Positions 60,976 to 64,000 of a stretch of DNA of 64,000 nt are shown piece by piece (position 1 is the stretch's first letter; every line of letters starts with the position of its first letter). Made by a program: the position numbers and the translations under genes. The notes beneath the pieces were generated by a model. It was not told where the DNA came from. It did not search any database and was given only the letters and a program-made list of their open reading frames with translations. Origin of the DNA: Opitutales bacterium (GTDB taxonomy: Bacteria > Verrucomicrobiota > Verrucomicrobiia > Opitutales > UBA953); assembly GCA_024697185.1 (NCBI GenBank), contig JAILGB010000007.1:1-64000 (forward strand), read 5' to 3'.

Positions 60976-61737
60976 ATGGAGAGCAATGTTATCGTTCGAC
61001 TGCGAAAGGCGGAAAATTTGTCACAGGAAGAATTGGCAAAACGACTCGGAATTTCTCGTCAGACTTTACTAAAGTATGAAAACGGCGAAAAACCGAGCAC
61101 GAGGAATTTGAAAAAAATAGCCGATTTTTTTGATGTGGCTTATGACAATATTTTGGATAACAAGATGCCCGTTGTGCCGTCGTATAATATCGTTCCCGCG
61201 GAGAAAAACGAGGCGAAGCCGGATTTGCGGATCAATATTCCACAGGAGAATATTGAAAAATTCAAGCAGGTTTTTTTGTATATTCTGACAAAAGTTGGCG
61301 CGAAACCCAATGTCGGGCAAACCGTTTTGTATAAACTTCTGTATTTTATCGATTTTGATTATTACGAACTTTACGAAGAACAGCTGATGGGCTTGAAATA
61401 TATAAAAAACACCTATGGTCCGACACCTGTCGATTTTGCAAAAATAACACGACAAATGGCGGAGTCCGGAGAAATCGAAATTGTCAAATCAAAATATTTT
61501 TCGCGGGAACAGACAAAATATTTGCCGATAAAAAATCCGGATTTGTCGCTGTTGTCGGCACAGGAATTTGCGCATTTGAACAAAGAGCTGGATCGCTTGT
61601 CCGATATGTCGGCAAAAGAAATTTCGGATTTTTCTCACAAGGATATTCCGTGGGTCGGCACGGAAGACAAGGGGATTATCGAGTATGAGGCAGTTTTTTA
61701 TCGCAATCGGGATACGTCCGTGCGTTCTTATGACTGA
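60976..61737 (+). CDS. HTH-Panacea (DUF4065) antitoxin
   Basis: A 253-residue protein. Residues 1-62 form an XRE helix-turn-helix (NLSQEELAKRLGISRQTLLK). Residues about 100-215 form a Panacea/SocA-like domain (VGQTVLYKLLYFIDFDYYEL, NTYGPTPVDF), the antitoxin module that neutralises many unrelated toxins. It probably also represses its own promoter. The toxin gene starts 8 nt after its stop. The pair is AT-rich and nearly free of the genome motif. It lies between the formyltransferase and aminotransferase genes of one pathway, so it is an insertion. Confidence 0.88.
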   Translation: MESNVIVRLRKAENLSQEELAKRLGISRQTLLKYENGEKPSTRNLKKIADFFDVAYDNILDNKMPVVPSYNIVPAEKNEAKPDLRINIPQENIEKFKQVFLYILTKVGAKPNVGQTVLYKLLYFIDFDYYELYEEQLMGLKYIKNTYGPTPVDFAKITRQMAESGEIEIVKSKYFSREQTKYLPIKNPDLSLLSAQEFAHLNKELDRLSDMSAKEISDFSHKDIPWVGTEDKGIIEYEAVFYRNRDTSVRSYD

Positions 61738-61745
61738 GGCGAACG

Positions 61746-62111
61746 ATGATCGAATTTGAAGAAACGCCGGAATTTCGAAAAGATTTCAAATCTCTGTTAA
61801 AGCGCTATCGGACACTCGAAGATGATTTTGAAATCATGAAACGATTTACGCTGATCCCGTTTTTTGAAAAAGGGATTGTCAGTTCGGCGTTGCTTTTCAT
61901 CGAAGGTTTTTGTGACGAAAAATATAAATCCGTTAAAATCAAAAAATTTTCATGCCGTGCGCTAAAAGGGCGCGGTGCGGCTTCCGGTATTCGCGTGATT
62001 TGCGTTTGGCAAAAAGCGAAGTGCAAAATAAGTTTTATTCAGATTTATATGAAAAGTGATTTTGAAAACGAAGACCGTTCCCGTTTGAAACGATTTGTCG
62101 AAACTCTTTGA
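61746..62111 (+). CDS. RelE/ParE-fold toxin
   Basis: A 121-residue protein with the RelE-superfamily layout: EFRKDFKSLLKRYRTLEDDFE helices, then beta-strands SVKIKKFSCRALKGRG and RVICVWQKAKCKISFIQIY. Fits an mRNA-interferase or gyrase-type toxin neutralised by the preceding Panacea protein. The exact target is not readable. No antitoxin-like gene follows. Confidence 0.8.
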   Translation: MIEFEETPEFRKDFKSLLKRYRTLEDDFEIMKRFTLIPFFEKGIVSSALLFIEGFCDEKYKSVKIKKFSCRALKGRGAASGIRVICVWQKAKCKISFIQIYMKSDFENEDRSRLKRFVETL

Positions 62112-62256
62112 GCGAAAAAAAATTTAAATCCGGCGTTTTTCAAAAACTCTGTTCGCGTCCGGGGCTGACTTGTTGTAGAATCAATAAGTGGAGGCTGTGT
62201 TCAGGCTTTGATTTTTACCCCCATTTTTCGCACAACTTTTGAATTTGTAAAAAGCA

Positions 62257-63363
62257 ATGGTCAAGTTTCTCGATTTGCAAAAAATTACGGCAAAATACGC
62301 CGATGAAATTCACGCTGCGGCGTCGCGGGTGATTGACTCGGGCTGGTATTTGCAGGGCAAGGAAAACGAATGTTTTGAGGCGGATTATGCGCGCTACATC
62401 GGTTCCCGCCACTGCGTCGGCTGCGCCAACGGCCTGGACGCGCTGATTTGGATTTTTAGAGCCTACATCGAGCTGGGCGTTATGGCTCCGGGCGACGAGG
62501 TGATCGTTCCCGCCAACACCTATATCGCGACGATTTTGGCGATTACGGAGAACAATCTCGTTCCCGTCCTCGTCGAGCCCGACGCCTCCACGCTCCAGAT
62601 CGACGACAGCAAAATCGAGTCGCGGATCACGGCAAAAACCAAAGCCGTCTGCATCGTCCATCTTTACGGGCGTTGCGCCTATACGGACAAAATCGGCGAA
62701 ATCTGCCGTTCCCGCGGGCTGAAACTCATCGAGGACAACGCGCAGGCGCACGGTTGCATTTTTGGCGGGAACGGCAAAAAAACCGGTGCGCTCGGCGATG
62801 CCGCCGGACACAGTTTTTATCCCGGCAAAAATCTCGGCGCGTTCGGCGACGGCGGTGCGGTTACGACCGACGACGAGACGCTCGCGCAGACGATCCGTTC
62901 CCTCGCCAATTACGGTTCTTCCCGAAAATATGTTTTCAAATACTGCGGACGCAATTCCCGCTTGGACGAAATCCAGGCGGCGATTTTGGGCGTGAAACTG
63001 CGGCATCTGGATGAAGATTTGGAGGCGCGCAAGCAAGTGGCGGCGTATTATTACGGGAACATCAAAAATCCGCTCCTGCGCCTTCCCGTTCCCGCCGCGC
63101 GCGAATCGCACGTCTTTCATCTCTTCCCGATCCTGTGTTCCCGCCGCGACGAACTGCAGCGTTATCTTGCCGACAACGGGATCCAGACCTTGATCCACTA
63201 TCCGATCCCGCCGCACAAGCAGGAATGCTATTCCGAGTGGAACGATCTTTCGCTCCCGATCACGGAGCGTATTCACGCCGAAGAGCTCTCGCTCCCGATC
63301 TCGCCCGTCATGACTCAGGAAGAGATCGAAACTGTCGTCAAAATCGTCAATCAGTTCAAATAG
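62257..63363 (+). CDS. dTDP-3-oxo-6-deoxyhexose 3-aminotransferase (FdtB/QdtB type)
   Basis: A 368-residue PLP enzyme of the DegT/DnrJ/EryC1 family that converts the ketoisomerase product to the 3-amino sugar. Start [13 protein letters not shown], the [12 protein letters not shown] cofactor loop, EDNAQAHG with the PLP-ring Asp, and Lys191 in [17 protein letters not shown] are family hallmarks. C-terminal [13 protein letters not shown] matches FdtB/QdtB-like enzymes. Functionally it belongs before the acyltransferases but is separated from them by the toxin-antitoxin pair. Confidence 0.92.
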   Translation: MVKFLDLQKITAKYADEIHAAASRVIDSGWYLQGKENECFEADYARYIGSRHCVGCANGLDALIWIFRAYIELGVMAPGDEVIVPANTYIATILAITENNLVPVLVEPDASTLQIDDSKIESRITAKTKAVCIVHLYGRCAYTDKIGEICRSRGLKLIEDNAQAHGCIFGGNGKKTGALGDAAGHSFYPGKNLGAFGDGGAVTTDDETLAQTIRSLANYGSSRKYVFKYCGRNSRLDEIQAAILGVKLRHLDEDLEARKQVAAYYYGNIKNPLLRLPVPAARESHVFHLFPILCSRRDELQRYLADNGIQTLIHYPIPPHKQECYSEWNDLSLPITERIHAEELSLPISPVMTQEEIETVVKIVNQFK

Positions 63364-63372
63364 GACGGCGAC

Positions 63373-64000
63373 ATGGGAAGAGAAGATTGTTTTTTTGAGA
63401 GAAAAATGCGTTCCGTCCGCAAGCGTTTGCGCCCGCTCGCGTATTGGCTGCTCAAAAAAAAATACCGCCATGTCGTCATCGAACAAAAGGGCGGGCTCGC
63501 CTCCCAGCTGGGACTCTATGTTGTCGGCGAATATTTGCGCCGCCGTTACGGTCATGACGTCGTTTATGATTTGTCGTGGTTTGAGGCGGACGGGATGGAT
63601 ATTTTGGGCAGTTCGTCCCGCAAATGGGAGTTGGAAAACTGTTTTGAGATCCAAGTGCCGCACGCCGATCCCGCAGAGGCGGCGACTTTGAAAAATTGGC
63701 TGCCGCTTAAGGCGGATAACCAGTTCGGATCCGACAGCGTGCTGGCAAATGCGCAGGCGCCGTTTTATTGGGTCTCGGAAATGTCTTCGGCGGAATATAA
63801 AATCAAAATGGCGGATTTCTTGCAAAGCCTGAAATTCAAAACGGCAGTCGTCGATGCCGTCCGTGAGGAAAGCGAGGAAATCGCGCGTTGGGAAAACAGC
63901 GTCTGCCTTCACGTCCGTCGCGGCGATTTTGTCGGGAGCGTCCACGACATTTGCGGACTTGGCTATTACCGGCGGGCAATCGATTTTTTGCTGCAAAAGC
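63373..64000 (+). CDS. GT11-like (alpha-1,2-fucosyltransferase family) glycosyltransferase, partial at right edge
   Basis: An open frame of 209 codons starts at the ATG at 63,373 (9 nt after the aminotransferase stop) and runs off the window. It is basic at the start, then IEQKGGLASQLGLYVVGEYL in place of the GGLGNQMFQYA loop of GT11, and the donor-binding HVRRGDF motif near residue 183. GT11 enzymes transfer fucose from GDP-fucose; the altered first loop leaves the donor open. A later ATG (63,406) could also start the protein. It presumably adds a sugar to the same surface polymer. Confidence 0.8.
   Translation, partial: MGREDCFFERKMRSVRKRLRPLAYWLLKKKYRHVVIEQKGGLASQLGLYVVGEYLRRRYGHDVVYDLSWFEADGMDILGSSSRKWELENCFEIQVPHADPAEAATLKNWLPLKADNQFGSDSVLANAQAPFYWVSEMSSAEYKIKMADFLQSLKFKTAVVDAVREESEEIARWENSVCLHVRRGDFVGSVHDICGLGYYRRAIDFLLQK

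Larger units (their letters stand above)
1..64000. repeat. Dispersed short motif family, core CGGGAACG / CGTTCCCG
   Basis: The word GCGGGAACG (complement CGTTCCCGC) and close variants recur throughout, in genes and between them. My hand counts of the 6-base core GGGAAC/GTTCCC are about 105 in 1-15,049, 23 in 50,872-53,082, 1 in 17,352-21,872, 2 in 15,049-17,163 and about 6 in rpoBC. At 55% GC roughly 0.6 per kb would be expected. Orientation is balanced: inside 7,913-10,375 I count 10 each way. Copies fall in all frames, giving recurrent Val-Pro-Ala-Gly-Thr, Gly-Asn-Ala and Arg-Glu-Arg peptides, so selection acts on DNA and not on protein. Fused head-to-head copies form the palindrome CGTTCCCGCGGGAACG near 2,508, 4,757, 12,549, 50,468, 52,462 and 52,964. 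Confidence 0.93.

Noticed and set aside
62215-63996. A 593-codon minus-strand open frame across the aminotransferase and GT11 genes
   Set aside because: The plus strand encodes intact PLP-transferase and GT11 motifs; the antisense product is Arg/Val-rich with no recognisable domain.
1-64000. CRISPR array as the explanation for the recurrent GGGAACG word
   Set aside because: The repeats are short, irregularly spaced, in both orientations and inside genes; no repeat-spacer array or cas gene is seen.
1-64000. tRNA or rRNA genes in the intergenic gaps
   Set aside because: All gaps are under about 230 nt; I found no cloverleaf with TTCRA-type arm or rRNA-like stretch. A tRNAscan run would settle it.

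Overview
The window reads as chromosome of a moderately GC-rich Gram-negative bacterium, most likely a Verrucomicrobiota member (possibly near Opitutae). This placement is inference from a PEP-CTERM-tagged secreted esterase, a DUF4838 secreted protein, a GxxExxY-type gene remnant, lipid A (lpxD) and dTDP-sugar/LPS genes, and the way standard ribosomal and nuo clusters are broken up. No rRNA or tRNA gene is visible, so the phylum cannot be fixed from here.

The dominant signal is not a gene. A short DNA word, CGGGAACG (usually GCGGGAACG, complement CGTTCCCGC), recurs hundreds of times on both strands and in every reading frame. By hand I count about 105 copies of the core GGGAAC/GTTCCC in positions 1-15,049 and 23 in the 2.2 kb at 50,872-53,082. 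There is only 1 in the 4.5-kb ribosomal operon, and about 6 (2 with the flanking G/C) in 8.1 kb of rpoBC. Head-to-head pairs build most of the terminator hairpins, as uptake signal sequences do in Neisseria and Pasteurellaceae, and a comEC DNA-translocation channel gene lies in the window. I propose an uptake-sequence-like or HIP1-like genome-wide motif. It has visibly reshaped proteins (TatC tail, RmlB active-site loop, UDG linker).

Layout. 1-731: edge of a small foreign-looking cassette (XRE regulator plus partial unknown gene). 854-10,375 (minus strand): a tight run DUF4838 - fabH - sufC - tatC - aroA - comEC - sodium/solute symporter. 10,502-14,963 (plus): an alpha/beta-hydrolase-SufT fusion, birA, and a large GYF-domain membrane protein. 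15,049-17,163 (minus): an AT-rich, motif-poor island with an EcoRI-type adenine methyltransferase and a DUF262-HNH nuclease. 17,352-21,872: ribosomal genes rpmC to rplO. 22,042-29,037: PEP-CTERM esterase, hisI, a UDG-like gene, lpxD, nuoJKL. 29,120-32,876: ilvB, a histidine kinase, thiD. 33,011-44,929: rpsA, then rplA-rplJ-rplL-rpoB-rpoC with structured RNA between rplJ, rplL and rpoB. 45,160-48,670: a carboxyltransferase and a sugar transporter.

48,790-64,000 is an envelope-polysaccharide region. It holds an LTA-synthase-like enzyme, a sugar-kinase/glycosidase fusion, a glycosyltransferase/kinase fusion and a beta-propeller protein. These are followed by a near-complete route to a dTDP-3-amino-3,6-dideoxyhexose: rmlA, rmlB, a 3,4-ketoisomerase, acetyl- and formyltransferases, and an aminotransferase. 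A partial GT11 glycosyltransferase ends the window. The region carries a poly-C(11) tract, two inverted-repeat elements (one holding an internally deleted GxxExxY gene), and a Panacea-type toxin-antitoxin pair inserted between the formyltransferase and the aminotransferase. Several genes have recognisable sigma70-like promoters with 17-18 bp spacing, two of them placed so close to the start codon that leaderless or near-leaderless mRNAs are likely.
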